From Kiritimatiellia bacterium (GTDB lineage Bacteria; Verrucomicrobiota; Kiritimatiellia; RFP12; UBA1067): a stretch of 38,831 nt of DNA. Positions within the stretch are counted from its first letter, which is position 1; each line of letters begins with the position of its first letter. Below the pieces are notes generated by a model that was given only the letters and a program-made list of their open reading frames with translations, was not told the origin of the DNA and ran no database searches. This document shows positions 26,931 to 36,641 of the stretch, piece after piece. Location of the stretch: NCBI GenBank assembly GCA_027858965.1, contig JAQIBS010000076.1, positions 1 to 38,831 on the forward strand, read 5' to 3'. The position numbers and the translations under genes are program-made.

Positions 26931-28725
26931 CAGCTGGCGAATAGCGTTGTTAGCGCTTCTGTTTGCCGGTTGTATGGTCTATTTGGCGATGTCGTTGCAT
27001 CGCGTGCAGGTGGTCAATAGTGCCGACCTGACCCGCGATCAGGTGCGGCAGAGTGTCAGGCGCGTGCAGGTGCCGGGCGCGCGCGGGCGTATATTTGATC
27101 GTAACGGAATTTGTCTGGCGGATAACCGTCCCAGTTATTGTATTGCCTATTATGTGGAGGAGCTTCGTAAGCGAGGTAAGTGGCAGCGTACTGTCGATGC
27201 GGTGGATGCTGATATTGACCGGCTCTCCAAGGTAATTGGGCTTCCGCGGGAGATTTCGAAAAAGAGAGTTGCCCTGCATGTCAGAACCAGCCTTCCCATG
27301 CCGTTGCTTGCCTGGCGTGATGTCAGTGAAGAGGTGGTGGCCCGCTGGGCCGAGGAGGTTGGCTCGTTTCCCGGAGTTGACATCTATGTACAGCCTGAGC
27401 GTTATTATCCCTATAAAACTACGGCTGCACATCTGCTGGGGTACGTCGGCCGTGACCGTCCCAAACCTCTGCCAGGACAGAGAATTCACTTTTATCTGCC
27501 GGAGATGATCGGTAAATCCGGATTGGAATTTGAATACAATGAGATGCTTACCGGTGTTTCAGGTGGTCGCCTTATACGAGTGGATGCTCGTGGATATAAA
27601 AATGCGGTCTGGGAGGGAACTCCTGCTGTTGAGGGCGATGATCTGCATCTGACACTGGATATCAAATTACAACTTGCCCTGGAAAAAGCATTGGATGGCA
27701 AAAAGGGGGCCGGTGTTGTGGTTGACCCGCGTAACGGGGAGATTCTCGCTTTGGCCAGTGCTCCCAATTTTGACCTTAACGACTTTGTGCCGGCTCCTAG
27801 CCATGTAACCTGGAATAAGTTGAATGCAGACAAGGCACTGCCGCTCTATAACAGAGCTATTCAGGGGTGTTATGCACCGGGAAGTACCTTTAAACCCGTG
27901 ACGGCTATTGCCGCTCTGACTACCGGTAAGATTACACCGGATGAAGTATTGCATTGTGATGGCGTTTTTAAACTTGGGACAATGCGGTTGCGTTGTTGGA
28001 ATACATACGGTCATGGCGATATCGTGCTGCAGAAGGCCATTGAACAGTCCTGTAACGCCTTTTTCTGCGAACTGGGACATCGTGTTGGCTATGAGGCTCT
28101 CCGGGTGGTTGCTGCCGATGTGGGACTCGGTGTTAAAACAGGAATTGATCTGCCATTTGAGTCCAGCGGGCTGCTGCCTACGGATGAGTGGAAACGGAAA
28201 CATATGCGTGAACCATGGCGGGTGGGTGATACCTGCCAGATCGCAATTGGCCAGAGTATGCTCCTGACAACGCCTTTGCAGATGGCTATGCTCGTATCTG
28301 TTCTGGCTAATAAAAATAGCCTTTATCGTCCGCATATGATTGCCCGTGATGGACCGGGGGAGATTGTGCGTGAAATGAATTGGCCTGCCCCGGTTATCGA
28401 CCTGGTTCGTAACGGTATGCATGATGTGGCCACAAAGGGTACCGGACGGCGTGTGCAGATTCATGGAACTGAGATTGCCGCTAAAACCGGGAGTGCGGAG
28501 TATGACTCCGGTGGTAAACGGAAAAAGAATACCTGGGTTACGGCCTTTGCTCCCTTTGAAAAACCGACTGTTGCCATGGCTATCCTTGTTGAGGATGGTT
28601 TGTCCGGAGGCTATACCGTGGCACCGCTGATACATGATGTTATGGTTGAATTTTTTGGAGAAACTCCTGTTGAAGAGATGGATGACTCTCTGAACCCGCC
28701 TGCTGTGGAGGATATCAGTGATTAA
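26902..28725 (+). CDS. mrdA: Penicillin-binding protein 2 (elongation transpeptidase)
   Basis: Class B PBP that cross-links new peptidoglycan along the side wall with RodA. 607 residues: membrane helix at about 12-30, pedestal domain (VPGARGRIFDRNG, YYPYKTTAAHLLGYVG), then the transpeptidase domain with Ser328 in GSTFKP, the SCN motif in EQSCNAFF, and KTGSAEY. All catalytic motifs are intact. Its end overlaps the rodA start by 8 bases. Confidence 0.96.
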   Translation: MVYRGQKLTSSWRIALLALLFAGCMVYLAMSLHRVQVVNSADLTRDQVRQSVRRVQVPGARGRIFDRNGICLADNRPSYCIAYYVEELRKRGKWQRTVDAVDADIDRLSKVIGLPREISKKRVALHVRTSLPMPLLAWRDVSEEVVARWAEEVGSFPGVDIYVQPERYYPYKTTAAHLLGYVGRDRPKPLPGQRIHFYLPEMIGKSGLEFEYNEMLTGVSGGRLIRVDARGYKNAVWEGTPAVEGDDLHLTLDIKLQLALEKALDGKKGAGVVVDPRNGEILALASAPNFDLNDFVPAPSHVTWNKLNADKALPLYNRAIQGCYAPGSTFKPVTAIAALTTGKITPDEVLHCDGVFKLGTMRLRCWNTYGHGDIVLQKAIEQSCNAFFCELGHRVGYEALRVVAADVGLGVKTGIDLPFESSGLLPTDEWKRKHMREPWRVGDTCQIAIGQSMLLTTPLQMAMLVSVLANKNSLYRPHMIARDGPGEIVREMNWPAPVIDLVRNGMHDVATKGTGRRVQIHGTEIAAKTGSAEYDSGGKRKKNTWVTAFAPFEKPTVAMAILVEDGLSGGYTVAPLIHDVMVEFFGETPVEEMDDSLNPPAVEDISD

Positions 28726-29899
28726 TATCAAGCATATTCTCGGCAATCTTCGCAAACTCAATATTATGATGTTTGCCTGCATGATAGCGTTGTGTATAAC
28801 CGGCGTTATGTTTGTTTACAGTTCATGCTCTGTGCGTGAAGACCCGCAGTTGCAGATGCTTTATATGCGGCATGCGGAGGTTAGTTTTATCGGTTTGTTT
28901 CTTTATATTGTGATTGCCTGCTTTAAATACAGGATGCTTATCAAATGGTCCTGGATTTTTTATCTTGGATGCCTGGGACTCTTGGTACTGGTTCCACTTA
29001 TGGGTACTGAAATCATGGGGGCCAAACGCTGGGTTTTTGGTATTCAGCCCTCCGAATTTGCCAAGCTGGCAATGATAATGACTTTGGCATGGCTCTATGG
29101 CGGACGCTATAAATTTAATGGTTTTGTTTTCTTTATTCTGACCGGCATCCTGATCGGGGTGCCCTCGTTGCTGATTCTGGCCCAGCCTGATCTAGGCACA
29201 GCCATGGTCATGGTGCCAACCACATTTGCCATGATGTTTGCAGGTAATATTGCGCCGCGCTTTGTCTGGAGCACACTGCTGATTGGGGTGGTTGTTGCTG
29301 GAACCGTTCTGGGAATTATTTATTCGGTTGAAAAGGTGGACATGCCTCAGGAGCGCAAGGATGCTCTGATCAGCGCTACCCATCTTAAGCCGCATCAGAT
29401 CAAAAGACTTCAGGTTTTTCTCTTTCCTGATATGGATTTACACGGAAGCGGTTACAACCGCCGTCAGTCAGAGATTGCGGTAGGCTCCGGGGGCCTTCAT
29501 GGAAAAGGCTATTTGAAAGGGGAGCAGTATATGCTTGGCTATCTGCCTTCATCAGTCTCCTCCAATGATTTTATCTTTGCCGTTTTAGCAGAGGAGAGCG
29601 GATTTATCGGATCTGTGACTGTGTTGCTGCTGTTTCTGGGTCTGTTGTGGCCCGGATTGTGGATTGCACATAGCTGTCAGGATAATGTCGGACGTCTCTT
29701 TTGTGTGGGAGTTGCTACTCTGATATTCAGTCATATGTTTATCAATATAGCAATGACAATCGGGCTGATGCCCATAACCGGTCTGCCGTTGCCATTTATC
29801 AGTTACGGCAGGACCTTTATGCTGACAATGATGCTGGCCCTTGGTTTGGTTCAAAGCGTCTCCATACACGGCAGAAAGTCAGCAATAAGTTTTGAGTAG
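28718..29899 (+). CDS. rodA: Peptidoglycan glycosyltransferase RodA (SEDS family)
   Basis: Polymerises lipid II into glycan strands together with PBP2. 393 residues, about ten membrane helices. Conserved SEDS stretches: AKRWVFGIQPSEFAKL, QPDLGTAMVM, GGLHGKGYLKG, and SSNDFIFAVLAEESGFIG, plus PLPFISYGRT near the end. GTG 28718 has GGAGG 7 bases upstream within mrdA. A nonamer repeat begins at its stop codon. Confidence 0.95.
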   Translation: MINIKHILGNLRKLNIMMFACMIALCITGVMFVYSSCSVREDPQLQMLYMRHAEVSFIGLFLYIVIACFKYRMLIKWSWIFYLGCLGLLVLVPLMGTEIMGAKRWVFGIQPSEFAKLAMIMTLAWLYGGRYKFNGFVFFILTGILIGVPSLLILAQPDLGTAMVMVPTTFAMMFAGNIAPRFVWSTLLIGVVVAGTVLGIIYSVEKVDMPQERKDALISATHLKPHQIKRLQVFLFPDMDLHGSGYNRRQSEIAVGSGGLHGKGYLKGEQYMLGYLPSSVSSNDFIFAVLAEESGFIGSVTVLLLFLGLLWPGLWIAHSCQDNVGRLFCVGVATLIFSHMFINIAMTIGLMPITGLPLPFISYGRTFMLTMMLALGLVQSVSIHGRKSAISFE

Positions 29900-29952
29900 T
29901 TAAAGTAGTTGAAAAGGTTGAAAAGGTTGAAAAGGTTGAAACGGTTGAGCAG
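29899..29952. repeat. GTTGAAAAG nonamer tandem repeat
   Basis: Six 9-base units: GTTAAAGTA, three GTTGAAAAG, GTTGAAACG, GTTGAGCAG. It starts at the last base of the rodA stop. A shorter relative lies at 38418-38443. The frame reading VEK repeats stays open to a TGA at 29998 but has no start codon. Confidence 0.85.
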
Positions 29953-30036
29953 CGCTACCAGTTAGCTAGGGCGCGGATTGCCAAACTCTTCAATGAATGA
30001 AAAAAGATTTGCATATCACAAGGTTTAAGTTTTGTT

Positions 30037-30054
30037 GCGGCTTCGCTGCATTAG
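30037..30054 (+). repeat. Triloop palindrome before rng
   Basis: GCGGC-TTC-GCTGC followed by ATTAG, 23 bases upstream of the rng start. Matches the form of the units at 23746 and 37770. Confidence 0.5.
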
Positions 30055-30077
30055 TTTTATTAAAAAAAGGAATTATC

Positions 30078-31664
30078 ATGTTTGAAATTTTTAAGAAAAA
30101 AACACCTAAAGTTGAGATTGTTGTCAACGCTGAATCACTGGAGACGCGTGTCGCAGTGATTGAGAATGGAAAGCTGGAGGAATTTCTGGTTGAACACCCG
30201 ACTGAAGAGCGGCTGGTCGGTAGTATATTCAAAGGGCGTATTCAAAATCTGGAGCATGACCTTCAAGCCGCCTTCGTTGATATCGGATTGAAAAAGAATG
30301 CCTTCCTTCATTACTGGGATATGATTCCGGATGATGACAGTCGGTTGGATGATGACAACGGTCGTGTACGGAACTCGCGCCGCCGGAGAGTTAATAATGA
30401 TCAGATATCTAAACGATTTCCACCTGGAAAAGAAATTGTAGTTCAGGTTACAAAAGGCCCCATTGGTACAAAAGGCCCACGCGTAACGGCCAATCTCAGC
30501 CTTCCGGGGCGCTATCTTGTTATGATGCCTGGAACCGGATTGCGTGGTGTTTCACGTAAGATCAGCGATGGCAAGGAGCGTCAGCGCCTGAAGAAAATTC
30601 TCGACCGTCTTCCTATACCGGATAGTGCCGGTCTGATTGTGCGTACCGTTGGCTCCGGGGCCAGCAAACGTGCTTTTATGCGCGATATGCGTAATCTGTG
30701 GGAGTCATGGAATACACTGGAATCAAACATCAAGGAGCTGCGTGCCCCTGCCTGTGTGTATCATGAGCCCGATCTGACCGAGAGGGTTGTGCGTGACTGG
30801 TTGACTGAGGATATCGACCGTGTGACCATTGATGATCATGAAACATATTTGGCGGTGCGTGCAGTTGCCGGAAAAATTTCGCGCAGGGCACGTGGTATCA
30901 TCAGTAACTATGAGGGCCATATGTCAATCTTTGAGCATTATGGCATTGAACGTCAGCTCAGTGAGGCTTTCCGTCGCAAAGTCTACCTGAAATCAGGTGG
31001 ATATCTGGTTTTTGATGAGACCGAGGCCCTGATTGCTATTGATGTCAATACCGGACGTCACCGTGGCAAGGGCTCGCAGGAAGATGCCATTGTGGAAGTT
31101 AATCTGGAGGCCGTGGAGGAGGTTGCCCGTCAGCTGCGCCTGCGGAATATTGGAGGGCTGGTTGTGCTTGACCTGATTGATATGAAGATGCGCAAGCATC
31201 AGAATCATGTCTATAAAACCATGAAAAATGCTCTGCGTCGTGACCGCTCCCGGACTAATGTGCTGACGATCTCAGAGCTGGGTTTGATGGAAATGACCCG
31301 CCAGCGTCAGGAGGAGAGTCTGCTCTCCCAGATGTATCAGGATTGTCCGTATTGCCGTGGCAAAGGTATGGTGAAGTCTCCGCTGGCCCTCAGCGTCGAG
31401 ATCCAGCGTCAGCTGGCCGCTTTGATGCGCAAGAATAAACAGCAGGGCGATGGGAATGGCGCTGATCTGCAAATTGTCGTGGCCCCCTCTGTTCTGGATC
31501 GTCTCCGTACTGAGGATGAGGAGTTTCTGGTTGAGATGCAGCGTCGTTATACAGGTCGCCTGACATTTAAATCTGAGCTTAATAGACATCCAGAATCATT
31601 TTGCATTGCTGATGGTAGAAGTGGTAAAATTATGTATTCAATTGGTGATTCGAAGATAGGATAA
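30078..31664 (+). CDS. rng: Ribonuclease G/E family endoribonuclease
   Basis: Single-strand-specific endoribonuclease acting in rRNA maturation and RNA decay. 528 residues from ATG 30078, behind AAAGGAATT; the frame is open to ATG 29997 but that region contains a repeat. Features: N-terminal S1 domain (GSIFKGRIQNLEHDLQAAFVDIGLKKNAFLH), DNase I-like domain with metal-binding aspartates in AIDVNTGRHRG and LVVLDLIDMK, and the zinc-link CPYC in a DCPYCRGKG context. No long RNase E-type scaffold tail, so RNase G is the better label. A link to mre genes is known in proteobacteria. Confidence 0.93.
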   Translation: MFEIFKKKTPKVEIVVNAESLETRVAVIENGKLEEFLVEHPTEERLVGSIFKGRIQNLEHDLQAAFVDIGLKKNAFLHYWDMIPDDDSRLDDDNGRVRNSRRRRVNNDQISKRFPPGKEIVVQVTKGPIGTKGPRVTANLSLPGRYLVMMPGTGLRGVSRKISDGKERQRLKKILDRLPIPDSAGLIVRTVGSGASKRAFMRDMRNLWESWNTLESNIKELRAPACVYHEPDLTERVVRDWLTEDIDRVTIDDHETYLAVRAVAGKISRRARGIISNYEGHMSIFEHYGIERQLSEAFRRKVYLKSGGYLVFDETEALIAIDVNTGRHRGKGSQEDAIVEVNLEAVEEVARQLRLRNIGGLVVLDLIDMKMRKHQNHVYKTMKNALRRDRSRTNVLTISELGLMEMTRQRQEESLLSQMYQDCPYCRGKGMVKSPLALSVEIQRQLAALMRKNKQQGDGNGADLQIVVAPSVLDRLRTEDEEFLVEMQRRYTGRLTFKSELNRHPESFCIADGRSGKIMYSIGDSKIG

Positions 31665-31715
31665 TATCTGAATCTTTTCGAAAGTTTGTTAAAGTATTGA
31701 AATTGAGATATTGCT

Positions 31716-33986
31716 ATGAAATTTGTAATTCGTTGTTTATTTGTAGCTACTGTTGCTGTAGTTGCTGTTCCGCATGATCTTTTTGCACAGGAGGGCGTTG
31801 AGGGCATCATCAAGGGTGCGGAGGATATCCAGTCCAATCTGGATATTACGGCCGATAAATTTGAAGTTGACCAAAAAACCGGATGGACAACGGCAAAAGG
31901 CAATGTGCATATAAAAACGTATGGACATGAACTGAAGGCCGATAGCGTGCGTCTCCATCAGGAGCGTGGTGATGTTGAGGCTAAAGGTACTGTTGTGATG
32001 AAACGTGATGGGATGGGGGCCTGGTCAGGTGATTATATTGAGTATAATTATAAGAATGGTAAGGGGATGACTGGCAAGGGCTTTATGCGTGCCGGTGAAT
32101 TCTTTATCTCTGCGGAAGAAGTAACACGTGACTCAGATGGAACAACGGTGGCACATAAAGCATTGGTTACTACCTGTACCAACCATGTGGATCATCTGCA
32201 CTGGTGTGTAACAGGTGAGGTCATTTATAAAGAGAATGATTATATTAAGGTTAAAAATGCGATCCCCTGGCTCTTTGGCATTCCTGTTGGGTATATGCCG
32301 TATTACTATCGCGATCTGGACCGGCATTACGGCTTCCGTCTGGTTCCTGGTTATACATCTAAATGGGGTGCGTTCCTTCTGGGTGGTTATGTATTTAATA
32401 TCTACTCCTCTGAACGTGAGTCCGGTCCTGTGCTGGATGGTATTACCCATCTGGATTATCGTACAATGCGCGGTGTGGGAGTTGGTCAGGATCTGAGTTG
32501 GGATCTTAAACGCTGGGGTAAAGGGCGTTTTGATAGTTACTACACCTTGGATGATGATCCGCCAAATGGTCTGGCGGATCATAACTGGGTCTCTGATGTG
32601 TCAGAAGAACGTTATCGTTTCAGGTTGCGTCACATGGCTGATATCACTCCGCGAGATCAGTTCATTTTAAGAGGTACCTACAGCAGTGACTCAGAGGTGG
32701 CGGCTGACTTCTTTAAAAAGGATAATATGGCCGAAAGCATACCAATGAATTTTGTGAGTTGGGAGCATCGTGAAAACAATTGGGCTGGCGGGGCAGTTGT
32801 CAGCGGGCCGCTTAACGATTTCTATAGCAGTGTTTCCCGGCTGCCGGAGGGCTGGTTGAATATAACTCCGCAGCCTCTGTTTAACACTCCTTTTAACTAT
32901 GAAAGTCAGACGCGTGCCGGTGTTATGAGTAGAGATGCTGCATATTATGAAAATGCAGCTCCTGCCTATATGTATTATCCGGGTGATTGGGCCAACTATA
33001 ATCTTACTCGGATTGATAGTGCACATCGCGTGACTCTCCCTTTCAAGGTGAAGGATGTCCTCGCTGTTGTCCCTCGTGCTGGGTATCATGGAACTTATTA
33101 CTCCGACTCTGAGTTGAGTGGCGATCTGGATCGTCACTCCGCTGATCTGGGCGTTGAGTTTTCACTACGCGGAACTGCGGAACTGGATAATGGATACAGG
33201 CATATATTTGAGCCTTATCTGGATTACAGCTATCAGCCGGTAACCTATGAGGGCGATGATAAAGATGGTCGTATCTATATGTTTGATCGACTTGACCGTT
33301 CGAATGACTGGATGAATCAGTTTGGAATGGATGGAGCCTGGCTCCCTTATACTTGGCACGGTGTTCGTCCCGGTATTCGCAATATCTGGCAGAAAAGAAA
33401 TGATGATAATGTGATGCGTAACGTCCTGTCATTGGATACTTACGCCGCTGTACAGTTTAATTCAGAGGGAGAGCAGGATCAGAAGGGTGTCAGCATGTAT
33501 GGCACAAAGATCGAATATAAACCATCGGAAGCCGTTGATATTAAATTTCATGGAGAGTATGACCCCGAAGACGATAAGTTTGCTTATGTAAATTTTAATA
33601 CCTTTTATCAGTTAAATAAACAGCTGAGGCTTGGCGGTGGATACTTGGGCAGAGACCATGAGATTTATGATTATGGCACAATGGCTGTAAACTCGTGGAA
33701 CAGAATTAATGAGAATCTGGTTTATGGCGGCTTTACACACGATATCAACAGTACCTGGTCTTACAGTATGTATTTACGCCACGACCTGAGGCGTAATGAG
33801 ATGGATGAGGTTGGTGGTTACATTCAGTATTCACTGGATTGTCTGGTTTTCCAGCTGAGAACCGCTTATATCAGTGGCTTTGATCGTGTTGACGGTAGCG
33901 AACGTGATGATGATTATCGGGTTTCACTGACAATGTGGTTTAAAGCTGAGAATAAGAGCAGCGAGGATGAGTGGCTGGCTTGGTAA
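31716..33986 (+). CDS. lptD: LPS-assembly outer-membrane protein LptD with OstA-like N-domain
   Basis: Inserts lipopolysaccharide into the outer leaflet. 756 residues: signal peptide 1-24 (CLFVATVAVVAVPHDLFA), an LptA/OstA-like beta-jellyroll (about 40-160: ITADKFEVDQKTGWTTAKGNV, LKADSVRLHQERGDVEAKG), then a beta-barrel with alternating aromatic strands, including PYYYRDLDRHYGFRLVPGYTS. The end aromatic (LAW) suits insertion by the Bam complex. No usual LptE or lptABC genes nearby. Weak ribosome site. It shows that the organism has an LPS-bearing outer membrane. Confidence 0.85.
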   Translation: MKFVIRCLFVATVAVVAVPHDLFAQEGVEGIIKGAEDIQSNLDITADKFEVDQKTGWTTAKGNVHIKTYGHELKADSVRLHQERGDVEAKGTVVMKRDGMGAWSGDYIEYNYKNGKGMTGKGFMRAGEFFISAEEVTRDSDGTTVAHKALVTTCTNHVDHLHWCVTGEVIYKENDYIKVKNAIPWLFGIPVGYMPYYYRDLDRHYGFRLVPGYTSKWGAFLLGGYVFNIYSSERESGPVLDGITHLDYRTMRGVGVGQDLSWDLKRWGKGRFDSYYTLDDDPPNGLADHNWVSDVSEERYRFRLRHMADITPRDQFILRGTYSSDSEVAADFFKKDNMAESIPMNFVSWEHRENNWAGGAVVSGPLNDFYSSVSRLPEGWLNITPQPLFNTPFNYESQTRAGVMSRDAAYYENAAPAYMYYPGDWANYNLTRIDSAHRVTLPFKVKDVLAVVPRAGYHGTYYSDSELSGDLDRHSADLGVEFSLRGTAELDNGYRHIFEPYLDYSYQPVTYEGDDKDGRIYMFDRLDRSNDWMNQFGMDGAWLPYTWHGVRPGIRNIWQKRNDDNVMRNVLSLDTYAAVQFNSEGEQDQKGVSMYGTKIEYKPSEAVDIKFHGEYDPEDDKFAYVNFNTFYQLNKQLRLGGGYLGRDHEIYDYGTMAVNSWNRINENLVYGGFTHDINSTWSYSMYLRHDLRRNEMDEVGGYIQYSLDCLVFQLRTAYISGFDRVDGSERDDDYRVSLTMWFKAENKSSEDEWLAW

Positions 33987-34031
33987 GCAGGAAGTAGAAA
34001 CAAATATCGCGAATACTAAACTAACGTAGCC

Positions 34032-34059
34032 GCTTCGATAAGCTCAGGACAGGCGAAGC
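34032..34059. repeat. GCTTCG...CGAAGC palindromic phrase
   Basis: GCTTCG and CGAAGC flank ATAAGCTCAGGACAGG. I recall closely similar phrases in intergenic regions of other environmental bacterial genomes, but only one copy is in this window. Confidence 0.4.
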
Positions 34060-34107
34060 TGTAACTAAACTCATTGGGTAAAGATGGCTGTTATTACATA
34101 AAAAGTG

Positions 34108-34192
34108 TTTCTCACAGAGGCACGGAGTTCACAGAGAGTAATACAATAAATAAAATCTATTACTCTGTGATCTCTGTGCCTCTGTGAGAGAT
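34108..34192. repeat. CTCACAGAGG palindromic element, copy C
   Basis: The most perfect copy: left arm 34110-34142 and right arm 34159-34189 pair over about 31 bases around a 16-base AT-rich loop. Its centre differs from copies A and B, so only the arms are shared. Confidence 0.9.
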
Positions 34193-34251
34193 AAAAATGT
34201 GCATAAATAATGAGAAGTTGATTTTATAAAAACTAAAGTAATGGGTGAGAT

Positions 34252-34989
34252 ATGTCTGTAATCCAATTGGAGAATGTGGTTAAAACCTTTGGGGCGGTAA
34301 AGGCGGTTAATGAATTATCTTTTCATGTTAAAAGAGGCGAGATAACGGGTTTTCTGGGGGCTAACGGGGCTGGTAAGACAACAACAATGAAAATGCTTCT
34401 CGGGTTTATCAAGCCCGACTCCGGTCGGGTGCTGATCAATGAAAAAGACCCTGCGGTTGCCGTCACCCGTAAACAGATTGGTTATATGCCTGAGATTGCC
34501 TACTATTATCCTTACCTTAAAGCTTATGAGTTGCTGCGCTTTTATGGTGGTTTGTGCGGCATGACAAAAAAAGAGATTGCCGTGCGCTCAAAGATGCTTA
34601 TTACCAAAGTCGGGTTGACCGGTGCTGAGAATCGGGAGTTGAAAACTTTTTCCAAAGGTATGCTGCAAAGGATTGGAATTGCCCAGGCGTTGTTGCATAA
34701 TCCTGATGTTTACATCCTTGATGAACCTTTCACAGGGCTTGATCCTTTGGCCCGTATTCAGTTCCGTGATTTGCTTCTGGAGGAGAAAAAAGCGGGAAAA
34801 ACCATTCTGTTTTCATCTCATGAGTTATCGGAAGCCGAGCTGATTTGCGATAATGTTGTTATTTTGAAAGAGGGTAAAGCGGTTTGGAGTGGTACAACCG
34901 CAGAGGTTGCTGGAGATGGAACACAGAATCTGGAACGTGTTTTCCTGAAAATGTTGGCAGCCGATGCTAATGAAGGAGAGGCCATATGA
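34252..34989 (+). CDS. ABC transporter ATP-binding protein (ABC-2 export type)
   Basis: Cytoplasmic ATPase of a two-gene exporter, 245 residues. Walker A GANGAGKT (36-43), signature FSKGMLQRIGIAQAL, Walker B VYILDEPFTGLD, switch His in LFSSHELSEAE. The CcmA/NatA-like form without fused membrane part. ATG 34252 follows GGGTGAG. It overlaps the permease gene by 4 bases, so the two form one transporter. Substrate unknown. Confidence 0.9.
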   Translation: MSVIQLENVVKTFGAVKAVNELSFHVKRGEITGFLGANGAGKTTTMKMLLGFIKPDSGRVLINEKDPAVAVTRKQIGYMPEIAYYYPYLKAYELLRFYGGLCGMTKKEIAVRSKMLITKVGLTGAENRELKTFSKGMLQRIGIAQALLHNPDVYILDEPFTGLDPLARIQFRDLLLEEKKAGKTILFSSHELSEAELICDNVVILKEGKAVWSGTTAEVAGDGTQNLERVFLKMLAADANEGEAI

Positions 34990-35768
34990 GTATCGTTATT
35001 TGTCAGATTAATGCTTTAATTAAGGTTTCCCTGCTTGAACTTTACCGACGAAAAGACATTGCCGTTGTTTTGATTCTGGGTGCTGTGCTGTTGCTGCCTC
35101 TCTCTTTTGTGTCACCTTTCGGGTTATCCGGGGCAGGCACGTATTTTAATGAAATTGCCTTGGTCATGGTGTGGCTTTTTTCAATATTTATTGCATTGGG
35201 GGTTTCATCCCGGGTTTTTCCATATGAGTTTGAGAAGCGTACTATCTATCCGCTTCTGGCAAAACCGGTCGGAAGAGGAGTCGTTATTGCCGGGCGTTAC
35301 CTGGGTGCATTGACTGCGGCAGTTTCAGCTCTGTGTTTATTCTATGCGGCCTATGTTCTTTTGTGTGGCTTTAAACAGGGGATCTGGTTTTCTGAGGCTT
35401 TATTGCAGGCCTTTATTCTGCATATTGGACTGTTGGCTGTTGTTGTTGCTATCGGCATGATGGGATCGCTTATCATGACAACTTCGGCTAATGTGACTAT
35501 CAGCATACTGGTTGTTTTCGCCATGCTGCTTTTTGGTGCCAGCCTTTCTGCTCTGGCCGCCACTCAGAATCTTGTTGCGAAAACTGTTTTAAATATCGCT
35601 AATGCGATCGCCCCGCATATTGAGTTCTTTGATATGCGTCAGAGGCTGGTGCACGAGTGGCCGGCTGTCAGTTGGTTGGTCTGTGCGGCCGTTATGGGGT
35701 ATGCTGCAGTTTACTCTACCGTGTGTCTGTTCATAGCGGATTTCTTCTTAAAACGCAGGCGGTTTTAA
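34986..35768 (+). CDS. ABC-2 type transporter permease
   Basis: Integral membrane partner of the preceding ATPase; 260 residues with about six helices and the phrase FEKRTIYPLLAKPVGRG after the second helix, common in ABC-2 permeases of the NosY/GldF kind. Start ATG 34986 in ATGA overlap, with AAGGAGAGG upstream. Likely exports or relocates a lipid, polymer or drug-like compound; nothing in the sequence tells which. Confidence 0.85.
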   Translation: MSIVICQINALIKVSLLELYRRKDIAVVLILGAVLLLPLSFVSPFGLSGAGTYFNEIALVMVWLFSIFIALGVSSRVFPYEFEKRTIYPLLAKPVGRGVVIAGRYLGALTAAVSALCLFYAAYVLLCGFKQGIWFSEALLQAFILHIGLLAVVVAIGMMGSLIMTTSANVTISILVVFAMLLFGASLSALAATQNLVAKTVLNIANAIAPHIEFFDMRQRLVHEWPAVSWLVCAAVMGYAAVYSTVCLFIADFFLKRRRF

Positions 35769-35774
35769 TCAATT

Positions 35775-36641
35775 ATGAAATCATTATATAATTCCTGTTT
35801 TGATAATAGTGAACGTATACGTATATTGCAGATCTCTGTAGGACTCTTTGTTATTGTCTGCCTGCAATGGGGGTTGACCTCAGCGAAAATAGATTTGCCT
35901 CAAAAAAAGGGAAACTCTCTTATGTCGCTGATATCTGATGACACCCGTAATGTTATCAGTTCGTCAATGATGGACAAAGTAGAGTCCTATTTTCATGGTG
36001 GGGTTAAAGTCGATAATTGCTCTTTGGACGATGCCATAGAGCATGTGATGCATGATGGAGAGGAGTCGCACGGCGAAGAAAATGAGCAAGCTCATCATGA
36101 GGTTGCACTAACGCTATTTAATCCCGTGTTATGGGTTAACTCAAAAATCCATGCCCAGGAACACCACCACCTTGTTCCTAAACGTTCCGTGGAATTGCTG
36201 CCTTGGATTGTTGCAGCAAGCCGTGCGTCACCTCATAATATTCAGTCGTATCAGATAGGTTCTTATATTTTAAACAGGATGGTTGGCAAATCGCAGATAG
36301 CGATAGACTTTCTGCAAGAGGGTATAAAAAATAATCCTGCTAGTTTTGAGTTGGAGGTGTCACTTGCAGAGATCTTTTTCAATACGCGGAAAGATAAAGA
36401 ACGGGCCAGAGAAAGTTTTGAGATTGCGCTTGTTAAGTGTCAGGCGCTGGGAAGGGAACTGTCGGACGATGAGGTTTTTGTGGAGATGAAAATCTATTTT
36501 TATCTGGGGCTGATTGCTAAAGAGAGAGGCGATACAAATAGATTGCGTACGATCTTTCAAATGGCACTGAAGGCAAATCCGAATAATACTGTAACTTACT
36601 CGTTGACCGGCTGGCTGGCGGAACTGGAGAGTAAAAAATGA
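35775..36641 (+). CDS. Membrane-anchored TPR-like protein with a His-rich segment
   Basis: 288 residues, 6 bases after the permease. One membrane helix (about 18-36, ILQISVGLFVIVCLQWGL) leaves the rest probably in the periplasm. An acidic and His-rich stretch (about 85-135: HVMHDGEESHGEENEQAHHE, then AQEHHHLVP) may bind metal. The second half has TPR-like helix pairs (SQIAIDFLQEGIKNNPASFELEVSLAEIFF; YLGLIAKERGDTNRL; FQMALKANPNNTVTYSLTGWLAEL). Probably an accessory or adaptor of the ABC-2 exporter; the role is inferred from position only. Confidence 0.75.
   Translation: MKSLYNSCFDNSERIRILQISVGLFVIVCLQWGLTSAKIDLPQKKGNSLMSLISDDTRNVISSSMMDKVESYFHGGVKVDNCSLDDAIEHVMHDGEESHGEENEQAHHEVALTLFNPVLWVNSKIHAQEHHHLVPKRSVELLPWIVAASRASPHNIQSYQIGSYILNRMVGKSQIAIDFLQEGIKNNPASFELEVSLAEIFFNTRKDKERARESFEIALVKCQALGRELSDDEVFVEMKIYFYLGLIAKERGDTNRLRTIFQMALKANPNNTVTYSLTGWLAELESKK

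Noticed and set aside
29896-30000. A VEK-repeat peptide gene after rodA
   Set aside because: The frame is open to TGA at 29998 but has no ATG, GTG or TTG start and no ribosome site; it follows from the 9-base period of the repeat.
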